64,000 nt of DNA from Sporosarcina sp. (GCA_026169375.1 JAPFCR010000014.1:1-64000), one strand, 5' to 3'. Shown: positions 8,310 through 17,098, numbered from the stretch's first letter. Notes: generated by a model not told the origin, from the letters alone. Numbers and translations are program-made.

Positions 8310-9023
8310 TTGAAAAAGTATCAGACGTTATTATTTGATGTAGATGACACGCTATTGGATTTTGGTGCGGCAGAAAAGGAAGCTTTGCGCTTGTTATTTA
8401 AAGAACACGACATGACCTTGACGCCTGCAATCGAAGCAAATTATAGAAGAATCAATCAAAATCTCTGGCGGTCTTTTGAAAAAGGAGAAATCGCCCGCGA
8501 TGAGGTGTTAAACACGCGTTTTTCTAGTTTATTTCAGACCTATCAGCGAAGAGTGGATGGGGCTTTGTTGGAGAAGAGCTATCGGAATTATTTAGAAGAA
8601 GGGAAACAACTCGTTGAGGGCGCTTTTGAATTGATCACAGAGCTGCAAGATCATTGCGACTTATATATTGTGACAAATGGCGTTTCTAAAACGCAGTATA
8701 AACGATTACGCGCTTCAGGCTTGTATCCTTTGTTTAAAGATGTTTTTGTTTCAGAAGACACAGGGTCTCAGAAGCCCATGAAAGCGTATTTTGATTATGT
8801 ATATGCAAGAATCCCGAATTTGGATAGGGATGAAACATTAATCATCGGAGATTCGTTAAGTGCAGATATTAAAGGCGGACAGCTTGCTGGACTAGACACA
8901 TGTTGGTTCAATCCTAATATGAAGCTGAATGATACATCGATTATGCCTACTTATGAGATTCATACTCTTGATGAACTGTATGGGATTTTGCCCAAAAAGG
9001 CACCTAGTATTAGAATTAGTTAA
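8310..9023 (+). CDS. HAD-superfamily phosphatase, YjjG/YfnB type (237 aa)
   Basis: HAD motifs: I FDVDDTLLDF (nucleophile and acid/base Asp), II VTNG, III Lys in SQKPMKAYFDYV and IV IGDSLSADIKGG. The length and the long cap after motif I match YjjG/YfnB nucleotidases. TTG at 8310 is chosen because GGAGAGG lies 5 bp upstream; the frame is open further upstream but lacks a ribosome site. It follows the thiamine operon in the same direction, so it could dephosphorylate a thiamine or pyrimidine phosphate. That link is only positional. Confidence 0.8.
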   Translation: MKKYQTLLFDVDDTLLDFGAAEKEALRLLFKEHDMTLTPAIEANYRRINQNLWRSFEKGEIARDEVLNTRFSSLFQTYQRRVDGALLEKSYRNYLEEGKQLVEGAFELITELQDHCDLYIVTNGVSKTQYKRLRASGLYPLFKDVFVSEDTGSQKPMKAYFDYVYARIPNLDRDETLIIGDSLSADIKGGQLAGLDTCWFNPNMKLNDTSIMPTYEIHTLDELYGILPKKAPSIRIS

Positions 9024-9197
9024 TTAATTGGAGAAGTATCACCCCTCAATTTTTAGGTGTGTATGTTGAACAAGTTAGTCCTGCCTGAAATAGATTACGT
9101 TATTCGTTTTATCTTCTGTAAAAACGGGGTATGTATGGATAGCAATCAGAAAATACTGCTAAAAATACGTAAATAGGATAAAGGGGAAAACAAACCA

Positions 9198-10151
9198 ATG
9201 GCATATATTTTATTACTTGTAGGATTTGCATTGCTAATAAAAGGAGCTGACTTTTTTGTTGACGGTTCTTCCAATATCGCGAGACTGCTCCAAGTACCGC
9301 CTATTTTAATCGGTTTAACAATTGTCGCTTTTGGAACGAGTGCGCCCGAAGCGACTGTCAGTATTATTGCGGCCATGGAAGGCAGTGCAGAGGTTTCAGT
9401 GGGTAACGTAGTCGGGAGTAATATATTCAACATCACGCTCGTTGCAGGAGTCGCTGCTTTTCTATATCCTTTGCAGGTTGAAAGTGAGACGATTAGAAAA
9501 GAAATCCCATTTACCTTACTTGCTAGTGTGGCATTACTTATTCTTATGAGTGACATTGCATTGCAGGGATTCAGTAGCAATATGATTACACGCAGTGATG
9601 GATTGATCTTCCTATTGTTCCTTTCAATTTTTATGTATTACGTGATTGAGCATGGATTGAAAAGTCGGAAGGATGCAGCGAACGAACCACCGCCTAAAAA
9701 TATCAGGTGGGGTAAAAATATATTTATTACCCTATTAGGCCTGGCTGCAATTATATATGGAGGGAATTTGGTAGTCGATAATGGGACGGAAATTGCCTTT
9801 TCCCTTGGCATGAGTGAAACATTAGTGGGACTAACGATTATTGCTATAGGAACATCTCTTCCTGAGCTTGTCACGTCTATTTCAGCGGCCCTGAAAAAAG
9901 AAAGTGAAATCGCGCTAGGAAATATTGTAGGGAGTAGTATTTTTAATATTTTATTTGTACTTGGTGCCTCGGCTACAATTACTCCATTAGCGGTGAACGA
10001 TAAAGTATTTACAGATGTCGTGTATATGATTGTACTAACTGTTGTATTATTGGTTTTTTCAAGGACCAGTTTCAAAGTTGGAAAGCGTGAAGGATTGGTA
10101 CTTGCTGCCGCCTACGTTATTTATTTAATCTACGTTATAGTACGGAATTAA
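9198..10151 (+). CDS. Calcium/sodium antiporter, YrbG-type CaCA family (317 aa)
   Basis: About ten membrane helices with two inverted alpha repeats. Repeat 1 has GTSAPEATVSI (about residue 50) and GNVVGSNIFNI; repeat 2 has GTSLPELVTSI (about residue 215) and GNIVGSSIFNI. The paired GTSxPE and GN(V/I)VGSxIFN motifs form the cation site of K+-independent Na+/Ca2+ exchangers. It is a single gene with its own terminator. Ion specificity is taken from the family. Confidence 0.9.
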   Translation: MAYILLLVGFALLIKGADFFVDGSSNIARLLQVPPILIGLTIVAFGTSAPEATVSIIAAMEGSAEVSVGNVVGSNIFNITLVAGVAAFLYPLQVESETIRKEIPFTLLASVALLILMSDIALQGFSSNMITRSDGLIFLLFLSIFMYYVIEHGLKSRKDAANEPPPKNIRWGKNIFITLLGLAAIIYGGNLVVDNGTEIAFSLGMSETLVGLTIIAIGTSLPELVTSISAALKKESEIALGNIVGSSIFNILFVLGASATITPLAVNDKVFTDVVYMIVLTVVLLVFSRTSFKVGKREGLVLAAAYVIYLIYVIVRN

Positions 10152-10170
10152 ACAAATCATGATAGGAAGA

Positions 10171-10218
10171 AAGAAGATAACAGGATGAAGCCAATTGACT
10201 GTTTGTTATCTTCTTTTT
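10171..10218 (+). terminator. Terminator of the exchanger gene
   Basis: Stem AAGAAGATAACA / TGTTATCTTCTT followed by T residues, 20 bp after the stop. Confidence 0.8.
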
Positions 10219-10290
10219 CATGTTCGTGAAAGATAGCAGCGCAAGCTCCTTTTATATAGTGAGGAGCGTGATTAGGCATTTTGGGCATAA

Positions 10291-10318
10291 TAAAAGACTA
10301 ACGCGTTGTTAGTCTTTG
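10291..10318 (-). terminator. Terminator of chrA
   Basis: Perfect 10-bp stem AAAGACTAAC / GTTAGTCTTT with 5-nt loop just past the chrA stop; the T-rich tail (TTTATTAT) lies on the minus strand. Confidence 0.75.
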
Positions 10319-10332
10319 AATTTATGAGTCGT

Positions 10333-11526
10333 TTAAATGAGCGTCATGAGTGACCCGCTTATCGCGCCAGAAATTACGATAACCCACGGTGGCAGCTTCC
10401 AGTAGGCAAGCATGCTAAATAGAATTGCAGCCAACGCAAAATCGATAGGCATCAAAATTGTGCTTGTCCAAATTGGGGTATACAAAGCAGAAATTAAAAT
10501 TCCTACAACTGCTGCATTTACACCCATAATTGCGCCTTTAATTTTAGGGTTGTTTCGTAAACGATCCCAAAATGGTAACGCACCGAAAATTAGAAGGAGA
10601 GCGGGTAAGAATACTGCAATTGTTGCGATTAATCCACCTTGCCACCCTTTCATCACAGCACCTAAGTAGGCCGCAAAAGTAAATAGCGGACCTGGTACTG
10701 CTTGCGTAGCACCATAACCTGCCAAGAATGCTTCTTCGCTTAACCAGCCTGTTGGGACAAATTCTTGTTCCAACAAAGGCAAAACGACATGCCCTCCACC
10801 GAAGACTAAAGCACCAGATCTGTAAAAGCTATCGAACATAGCGACCCAATCCGCTTCAGTTGCTTCTCTCAGAATTGGTAAGAGTAACAGCAAGCCGAAA
10901 AATAATAAAAGACAAATCGCTGAAAACCTTTTAGCAATTGGAAACTGCGAACTAACTTCATCATTCTTTTCGTGTTGTTTAAATAGAAGGAAACCAAAGA
11001 GTGCGGCTATTAAAATGATGCCCACTTGCGTAAAAGCCGTTTGCCAAAGAAGTGTGCCGATTAAGGCGAATAAAGCAATCGCTTTTCTCTTTAAGTCAGG
11101 TGTTAATTTTTTTGCCATCCCGATAATGGCGTGTGCAACTACTGCGACAGCTACAATCTTTAAGCCGTGTATCCATCCAGCATTTCCTACGTCAAACCCG
11201 TCGAGCAGTAGGGCGAAGAGGATTAATGCAATCACCGAAGGCAGTGTAAATCCAATAAAAGATATAATTCCGCCTAATACGCCTGCACGCATAACGCCAA
11301 TCCCGATGCCCACTTGGCTACTAGCAGGGCCTGGTAAAAATTGCGCCAAAGCCACTAAATCTGCGTAACTTTTTTCATCCATCCATTTTCTTCTACGTAC
11401 ATATTCTTCATGGAAATAACCTAAATGAGCTGTTGGGCCACCAAAGGAAGTCAATCCAAGGCGAATTGAAACCATAAATATCTCCAATAGTGACTTTAAT
11501 CTCCAGTTTTGGTTAGTTTGCTTCAT
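10333..11526 (-). CDS. chrA: Chromate transporter ChrA, two-domain (397 aa)
   Basis: CHR family protein with two homologous halves: an N-terminal half with FGGPTAHLGYFHEEYV and ALAQFLPGPASSQVGIGIG, and a C-terminal half with FGGGHVVLPLLEQEFV and AVPGPLFTFAAYLGAVMKG. Around ten hydrophobic segments are seen. The family exports chromate, and many members in non-contaminated bacteria have an unproved substrate. It is a single gene, convergent with the exchanger. AAGGAGACTACA precedes the ATG. Confidence 0.9.
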   Translation of the reverse strand: MKQTNQNWRLKSLLEIFMVSIRLGLTSFGGPTAHLGYFHEEYVRRRKWMDEKSYADLVALAQFLPGPASSQVGIGIGVMRAGVLGGIISFIGFTLPSVIALILFALLLDGFDVGNAGWIHGLKIVAVAVVAHAIIGMAKKLTPDLKRKAIALFALIGTLLWQTAFTQVGIILIAALFGFLLFKQHEKNDEVSSQFPIAKRFSAICLLLFFGLLLLLPILREATEADWVAMFDSFYRSGALVFGGGHVVLPLLEQEFVPTGWLSEEAFLAGYGATQAVPGPLFTFAAYLGAVMKGWQGGLIATIAVFLPALLLIFGALPFWDRLRNNPKIKGAIMGVNAAVVGILISALYTPIWTSTILMPIDFALAAILFSMLAYWKLPPWVIVISGAISGSLMTLI

Positions 11527-11712
11527 TGTAGTCTCCTTTTAGTCTTTGAGTTACTCAATCATTCATCTCAAACGCAAAATTAACGATCGTTCTCTGATAG
11601 TTGAAGTGTATAAGACGACCTCGTTTTTTTCAATATAAAATGAATGATTTACATAACTTTTACATTCGTGTCAATTTCATAATTAACCTTACACAAAAAA
11701 TTCCCGAACAAT

Positions 11713-11898
11713 GTTGATCTCCGTTCCAGGCGCACGCTTTCCGTGGGGCGGGCGGCGAGCCTCCTCGGTCGCTTCGCTCCACTGCGGGGTCTCACCTGTC
11801 CCGCTAACCCCACAGGAAGAGCCGTCACGAAGAACGGCTTTTGCGACCAAAAAGCGAAGCGTTTGAGAGCACACTCGGCGCCTTCCACTCCAATCAAC
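11713..11898. repeat. GC-rich Bacillaceae-type intergenic repeat, about 186 bp
   Basis: Bounded by imperfect inverted ends GTTGATCTCCGTTCCAGGCGC and the complement of GGCGCCTTCCACTCCAATCAAC. The interior (GCACGCTTTCCGTGGGGCGG, CCTCCTCGGTCGCTTCGCTC, CTGCGGGGTCTCACCTGTCC) is far richer in GC than its surroundings. I recognise this pattern from many Bacillaceae genomes as a dispersed non-coding repeat. Two overlapping minus-strand frames cross it but look like chance translation. The rest of 11527-12216 shows no gene. Confidence 0.75.
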
Positions 11899-12216
11899 GG
11901 ATATCCCTTGCAATAAACACGAACATTCAACTATTCGTTAACATTAAAGTTTGTCTTTATTACAAGAATAAGCAATTATGAAATTGATTAATTCGTGTCT
12001 TAATAAAGTTTAGTGTTGGTTGATTCGTAACTGGTGACTGTTTTTTTACATGTTTTCTAACGAATATCTTTGTGTTAAACTTCTGACAACTTCCGAGGGG
12101 ATTGACCAATTTGTGATAAGCTATGGATGAAGATTCAACAAAAGACGTCTTGTGTAGGACAAGGAGATCTTTCATTATTTTAATGGATGGGAGTTTTCAA
12201 CGAGAGGAGAATCAAT

Positions 12217-12696
12217 ATGGAAGTAGTTTATCTTGCGGGTGGATGTTTATGGGGCGTGCAAGCTTTTATAAAAACTTTACCAGGCGTGAAATTTACAGAA
12301 GCAGGCAGAGCGAATGGGACAAGTCTAGTACTTGAAGGTGATTATGATGGGTATGTCGAATGTGTAAAAACAGTGTTTGATCCGAAAGTGGTAACGATTC
12401 GGGAACTCATGGGATACTTATTTGAAATCATCAATCCATATAGTTTAAATAAACAAGGACAGGATGTGGGCGAGAAATATAGAACGGGTATCTATAGCGA
12501 AACGCCTGAACATTTAAAAGAGGCTAAAGCGTATCTAAGTGAAAGAGATGATGTTGACCTGATCGTTGTTGAAGTCTTACCACTTACAAACTATGTGAAA
12601 AGTGCAGCAGAACATCAAGATAGATTGGCTAGATATCCAAATGATTATTGTCATATTCCAGAGGAAATGTTAAGGAAGTATAAAAGGAAAGCTTAA
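12217..12696 (+). CDS. msrA: Peptide methionine sulfoxide reductase MsrA (159 aa)
   Basis: MsrA fold with the catalytic cysteine in AGGCLWG (family GCFWG), residue 10, followed by FIKTLPGVKFTEAGRANG. Later family positions include GQDVGEKYRTGIY (usually G-x-D-x-G-x-x-Y-R) and EVLPLTNYVKSAAEHQDRLARYPNDYCHIP. It reduces methionine-S-sulfoxide using thioredoxin. The start at 12217 has GAGAGGAGAATCA before it; the frame continues upstream without a ribosome site. The protein is a little shorter than B. subtilis MsrA. Confidence 0.88.
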   Translation: MEVVYLAGGCLWGVQAFIKTLPGVKFTEAGRANGTSLVLEGDYDGYVECVKTVFDPKVVTIRELMGYLFEIINPYSLNKQGQDVGEKYRTGIYSETPEHLKEAKAYLSERDDVDLIVVEVLPLTNYVKSAAEHQDRLARYPNDYCHIPEEMLRKYKRKA

Positions 12697-12810
12697 TGAC
12701 ATTTTCAAGTTATTTTTCCATTAATTGTTCAGCACCTTTGTATCGGAAAAATCCTTCTCAATAAAAAGTGACAGGCACTCAAACATTAACTCATAAATAG
12801 GGGTGTAAAA

Positions 12811-13041
12811 ATGGATTCGTTACTCTGGATAACTGTTGGTTTCATCGTAATCGGATTTGTTGTTCTCGTTTCTATGAAAAAAATTATGGAAAGGAAGCTT
12901 GCTTTAATAATAGAAAACGAGGAAAGTATGGAGAGTGAACAGATTTCACCTAAACCTATTATTTGGTGGATACGGGGATCCGTTCTTTGGGGAATAGTAA
13001 GCATCTTTTTAATCGTATGGTCTTTTTCTGTTTATACGTAA
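12811..13041 (+). CDS. Small membrane protein, 76 aa
   Basis: ATG follows AGGGGTGTAAAA. Two membrane helices (about residues 4-22 and 52-74) flank a charged segment with EESMESEQ. No family is recognised. A terminator closes the unit at 13148. Confidence 0.5.
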   Translation: MDSLLWITVGFIVIGFVVLVSMKKIMERKLALIIENEESMESEQISPKPIIWWIRGSVLWGIVSIFLIVWSFSVYT

Positions 13042-13147
13042 AATAGATTTTGGGGACGAAGTAATTCATTTTTTATGAAAGACTGTATTTAAAAAATCGG
13101 GCGCGATTGTCGAATAAATAATACGCAATTTCTATCGGATAAATATT

Positions 13148-13197
13148 GCAGGTAAAAACGAACAGCTCTGTGTCTGTGAGTTTTACTTGCTTTTTTT
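13148..13197 (+). terminator. Terminator after the small membrane gene
   Basis: Long stem GCAGGTAAAA / TTTTACTTGC with an inner ACAG/CTGT helix, followed by T7. Confidence 0.75.
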
Positions 13198-13229
13198 ATT
13201 GGCTAAAATGCTAGATTGAAAATCTTCAC

Positions 13230-13285
13230 TTTACAAAAACATTTAATCTAGATACTATTATGTCGTACGATATATCGTGATACAT
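13230..13285 (+). promoter_or_regulatory. Promoter and PadR operator
   Basis: TTTACA (13230-13235), 17 bp, TACTAT (13253-13258). Directly downstream lies a perfect palindrome ACGATATATCGT (13267-13278) inside an outer ATGT (13260-13263) / ACAT (13282-13285) pair. The ATGT...ACAT frame is what PadR-type repressors bind, and the position over the start of transcription fits repression. Confidence 0.75.
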
Positions 13286-13311
13286 ACTAACTTCGAAAAG
13301 GAGAGCAAGAT

Positions 13312-13635
13312 GTGACATATACAGGTGGACCGATGACAGAAGCGATGTACTATGTACTTCTTGCATTATTGAACCCTAACCATGGTTATCAATTAATGCA
13401 TTCAATTAGTGAAGTTTCTGACGGGAGAATAAAAATGGGACCAGGAACACTATATGGAGTGCTTTCGCGCATGCAAAAAAACGGTCTTATTTCTTTGGCA
13501 GAAGAGGATGGAAGAAGAAAAACTTATGAGATTACACAAGAAGGAAAAGTTGCGTTACGAACGGAGTACAATCGTCTGAAGTCTCAAATCGCGGACGGTA
13601 AAATAATAGAAGAAGGTGAGAATGAAAATGAGTAA
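13312..13635 (+). CDS. PadR-family transcriptional regulator (107 aa)
   Basis: Winged helix of PadR type: AMYYVLLALLNPNHGYQLMHSISEVSDGRIKMGPGTLYGVLSRMQKNGLI, then the wing EEDGRRKTYEITQEGK and a dimer helix. GTG start with AAGGAGAGCAAGAT in front. It overlaps the DUF2812 gene by 8 bp, the usual pairing of these two families. It probably represses its own operon through the palindrome upstream. Confidence 0.88.
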   Translation: MTYTGGPMTEAMYYVLLALLNPNHGYQLMHSISEVSDGRIKMGPGTLYGVLSRMQKNGLISLAEEDGRRKTYEITQEGKVALRTEYNRLKSQIADGKIIEEGENENE

Positions 13636-14857
13636 GTCGGTTTACAAAGTTCGGCCGAATGATTATTGGCGGATCGGAGAGCATGAAAACTGGTTTGAAG
13701 AAATGGCGGCGGAAGGTTTTTATTTAAAAAAGTTAGGAAAAATATTCGCTACATTCGAAAAAGGCGAACCGAAACAAATGAAATATAGAATCGACATTTC
13801 AATCGACCGAAAAATTTCAGATGATCAGTTGGAAGTGTATGCCGAAAGTGGATGGGGGTATGTGACGCGGGATAAACTTTTTTACGTTTTTTCTTCACCA
13901 GTAGAGTTAAACGCACCAGAACTACATACAGATTCCGCAGAACAATCATTTACTATAAAAAAACTGGACCAAAAATTAGTGGGCAATGCCGTTTTCACGG
14001 TTGTGGCAACAATCGTTATGATTGGAATGCTGACCGCGATTTGGCTTTTGGAAGGAACACCCATTTATGTTCTAATAGAAGGCTGGGCAATTCAACAAAC
14101 CATTTTAGCAGCTTTCATCGGATATTCAGCTTACACTTCGTTACGGGCGTCTTTCTCTATTCGTGCATTACGAAAGAATCTCATGGAAGGAAAGCCAATT
14201 AACCGTTATGCAACTTGGAAAAAGCGCGATCGCCTGCGTTCTGCTTTCGCTGTGGTTTTTGCAATTGTTATCGGATTAAGTGCGGTGATTCCCGTCGTTC
14301 AACTCGTTAAACATACGACTAAAACATTGCCTGAGGGGACTGTTGACTTGCCCATTGTCAGGTTGGCGGATATTGAACGAAATCCAGATTTAATTCGTGA
14401 TAAGTTAGGATATATGGATGATGGAGTCGACTGGGGGAATCGATATACTTTTAAGTGGGGGCCATTTGCTCCAGTACAATATGATACAGATGAAAGTGGA
14501 GTTGTTTCTGGAAAAATGTGGAGAGATGGCAGTGGACAATATTCACCAAGCGTTCATACAAAAGCATTTCAGTTAACGATACCGAGTATGGCAGACAGTC
14601 TCATTGCTGACTTGGTGAAGTGGCATCAGTTTGATGAAAATAAAGAGGATTACGTGGAAATGAACCATCCTGATTTTGAGCGACTAATTGTCTATGAAGA
14701 TGCGGAGATGAAGAAAATTTTCGCTTCCAAAGGAAAAGGAGTCATCTACGTTCGTTATCATGGAGATGCAGATACGAATTCGATTGTGGGCGAAATCGAA
14801 AGGAAAATGATGCTCATTTCTGGTAGCAAAAGTTTTTCTGAAAATGAGAGCAAATAA
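13628..14857 (+). CDS. DUF2812 membrane protein (409 aa)
   Basis: Residues 1-110 are a DUF2812 domain (NDYWRIGEHENWFEEMAAEGFYLKKLG ... YAESGWGYVTRDKLFYVF). Three hydrophobic segments follow at about 120-220, and a long extracytoplasmic C-terminal part. DUF2812 proteins are nearly always coded behind PadR regulators; their function is unknown. ATG 13628 is preferred over GTG 13616 because GGTGAG then sits 7 bp upstream. Confidence 0.8.
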   Translation: MSKSVYKVRPNDYWRIGEHENWFEEMAAEGFYLKKLGKIFATFEKGEPKQMKYRIDISIDRKISDDQLEVYAESGWGYVTRDKLFYVFSSPVELNAPELHTDSAEQSFTIKKLDQKLVGNAVFTVVATIVMIGMLTAIWLLEGTPIYVLIEGWAIQQTILAAFIGYSAYTSLRASFSIRALRKNLMEGKPINRYATWKKRDRLRSAFAVVFAIVIGLSAVIPVVQLVKHTTKTLPEGTVDLPIVRLADIERNPDLIRDKLGYMDDGVDWGNRYTFKWGPFAPVQYDTDESGVVSGKMWRDGSGQYSPSVHTKAFQLTIPSMADSLIADLVKWHQFDENKEDYVEMNHPDFERLIVYEDAEMKKIFASKGKGVIYVRYHGDADTNSIVGEIERKMMLISGSKSFSENESK

Positions 14858-14921
14858 GGTTGTGTGCTATTGATACGGTCCATCATCGTTTGGATGCAAT
14901 TGAAGATCAATTGGTAGAGGG

Positions 14922-15030
14922 TCAAGATTGTCTGGGCTTCTCGCTTCGTTTTAAAGCCGCGTCGTGTTGTTGTCCTCTTTTTTCCTGTTAACGGATCTAC
15001 ATCCATATAGAGGCGAAACATATAGCGAAT
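14922..15030 (-). pseudogene. Remnant of a phage/ICE-type integrase N-terminus
   Basis: About 32 minus-strand codons (FRLYMDVDPLTGKKRTTTRR then GFKTKREAQ) match the arm-binding domain found at the N-terminus of ICE and phage tyrosine integrases. The rest of the frame to 14758 is unrelated antisense of the DUF2812 gene. No catalytic domain remains. It points to a lost integrated element here. Confidence 0.65.
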
Positions 15031-15697
15031 TTCATTAAAAAGTTTACGAGAAAAATTATTTCTTGAGTGGACATATCATTCGAATGCCATTGAAGGAAAT
15101 ACACTAACAATGAACGGAACGAAAGTGGTTCTTGAGGGGATTACTTTCGGTGGTAAAACGTTAAGGGAGCATTTAGAAGTCATTAATCATCGAGATGCCA
15201 TTTCATATGTTGAGGAAATTGTTCAAAAGAAAGAATCACTTTCTGAATGGAACATTAAAAATTTACATCGTTTAGTGTTAAAAGGGATTGCTGATGAATA
15301 TGCAGGCGTATATCGAAAGGAACAAGTCTTTATTTCAGGTGCAAAACATAGACCACTAGCGCATTATCTAATTCAAGAAAAAATGGAACAGATGATGAAT
15401 TGGTATCATACAGAAGGAGTTGACTTTCATCCTGTTGAGCGCGGAGCAATGTTACATGCTATTTTTGTGGGCATTCATCCTTTTATAGATGGAAACGGGC
15501 GTACTTCTAGACTTTTGCTTAATTTAGAGATGATGAAAGATGGGTTTCCTCCAGTAATTATTAAAGTTGAAAATCGATTAGCCTATTACGAAGCACTCGA
15601 TAAAGCTCATACAACAGAAGACTATAGAGACTTTATTGCGTTAGTAGAACGTGAAGTAGAGGATTCTCTGGATTTATATTTAAGTGCAATCAATTAG
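15026..15697 (+). pseudogene. Fic-family AMPylase gene, 5'-truncated
   Basis: The Fic catalytic motif HPFIDGNGRTSR is intact near 15475-15510. The frame is homologous well upstream of its first ATG: LFLEWTYHSNAIEGNTLT (15056-15109) is the usual inhibitory-helix region of Fic proteins, with the S-x-A-I-E-G motif. This region has no start codon, and homology stops about where the antisense integrase fragment begins, so roughly 30 N-terminal codons were lost. Translation from ATG 15110 would give a 195-residue protein lacking the inhibitory helix, with only a weak ribosome site (GAAGGAAA, 12 bp away). Confidence 0.7.
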
Positions 15698-15700
15698 AGT

Positions 15701-15726
15701 AGCATCTCATGTGAGGTGCTTTTTTA
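15701..15726 (+). terminator. Terminator after the fic remnant
   Basis: Stem AGCATCTCA / TGAGGTGCT followed by T6, 4 bp after the stop. Confidence 0.75.
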
Positions 15727-15975
15727 ATACCGTGTAATAACGTAATGATAAATATTAAATATTAAATATTCCATAAAATGATGCAGTTGTTTAATAAGTA
15801 TTGTATAGGCTGGCTTGTCACATAAAAACCTATGTATGACTTTATAAAAAATAACAGGCATTCAAACATTCATGAATTTCATGTTTATTTCAATTAATGT
15901 GTTTGTTTGCGTTATTTTAAATAGTAAGCAATCTTCTTATGGGATTTACCTATTAGGAAATGAAGAGGTAAGAGA

Positions 15976-16227
15976 ATGGAAAGTGAAACAAATTTTTTAA
16001 TGTATCAAACTGAAGATGGGGAAACTAAAATTAGTGTACGTTTGGAAGATGAAACGGTTTGGATGACGCAGAAGGCAATAAGTGAGCTGTTCCAAAAGAG
16101 TATTAAAACGATTAATGAGCACATAAAAAATATTTATATAGAGAAAGAGCTAGAGGAATTTTCAACTATCCGGAAAAACCGGATAGTTCAATTGGAAGGA
16201 TCCGACACACTTGTATTCTCTCGGTGA
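15976..16227 (+). pseudogene. RhuM-family protein, N-terminal fragment
   Basis: The first 70 codons (LMYQTEDGETKISVRLEDET ... VWMTQKAISELFQKSIKTIN ... STIRKNRIVQLEG) match the N-terminal domain of RhuM (KilA-N/phage antirepressor-like) proteins, which are about 330 residues long. The match ends near 16195 and a stop follows. The start and ribosome site (GAAGAGGTAAGAGA) look normal. It is a 3'-truncated gene fused to unrelated sequence. Confidence 0.7.
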
Positions 16228-16306
16228 TCATTACCTTAAACATAGAAATCTCGCCAATCAAAAAGGTGACTGACGAGATGATTGTTTCGGTGACTGTCCC
16301 CAATAA

Positions 16307-16975
16307 ATTAACGCAAATACAGACTATCTCATTGACTTGCTCGGGATAGACGCGATCAATGAACGTGCAAAGTTGTTGGAACTTACAAGTCATGAGGATA
16401 TTTATCCGATTGTAAGCCCGCTATTAATTCCAAATCGGATTAAAACTAAGTAGATGAGTGAAGCAGAACTCCTCGAGAAGCTTGAAGCAATGCCGATGGA
16501 AGACTATCGTTCGTTAGGAATAAAGTTAAGTGAACAAATGAAAGAAGGAAAAGTTAACATTGAGGATAAGGCACTTGATTCATCTTTGGACGTTCAAAAG
16601 GTTTGGTCAGACAGGCTAATCGGTGCATCTGCTGCCGACTATGGGAAGTTACTAGCGATTATTTCGAATGACGAACTTCCAACTGTAGCCGCTGACACGG
16701 TTAGGGATTTACTTGAGTGGCCGATGGAATACGTTGAAGGGAACCAAAAATACTTTTCCCATTTAGGATCGAAGGGCGGCTCGACTGCGTTTATCCTAAA
16801 TGATGCGCTGTATGCAGAAAATCATGATGGAGATCAAGTTGAAGTTGTTATTTTAATCGGTGAATTGAATCCTTGGAAAGGATTACTTATAAGAAGAAAC
16901 TTGAATTCATTTGAATCCAAACTACTTGGAAGTTCAAAATATCGGGAACAGGTTCAGGAAGAATTACTTCGATAA
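16307..16975 (+). pseudogene. Serine hydrolase (beta-lactamase-like) C-terminal remnant with in-frame amber codon
   Basis: From 16310 the frame reads NANTDYLIDLLGIDAINERA and continues to IPNRIKTK, then TAG at 16451-16453, then MSEAELLEKLEAMPMEDYRS onward to 16975. Both parts are in the same frame and read as one protein resembling class-A-type serine hydrolases after their S-x-N motif. The catalytic SxxK region is missing, replaced by the sequence after the RhuM fragment. The C-terminal 173 residues could still be translated from ATG 16454, but no ribosome site is seen. Family assignment is from memory of pattern only. Confidence 0.55.
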
Positions 16976-17098
16976 ATCAGATGTTCAGCAAAAAGAAATG
17001 AGTGGATGAAGAGGATTCATCAGATTATGAAAACAGGTCGCCCGACAAGAAAAGTCGATTGACCTGTTTCGTTTTGGGTGAAAAATACATGATGCCAC

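Noticed and set aside
11649..11930. Protein-coding gene (93 or 74 aa) on the minus strand
   Set aside because: The frames cross the GC-rich repeat, encode Arg/Pro/Gly-rich sequence without known domain, and two overlapping frames are equally open, as expected from base composition.
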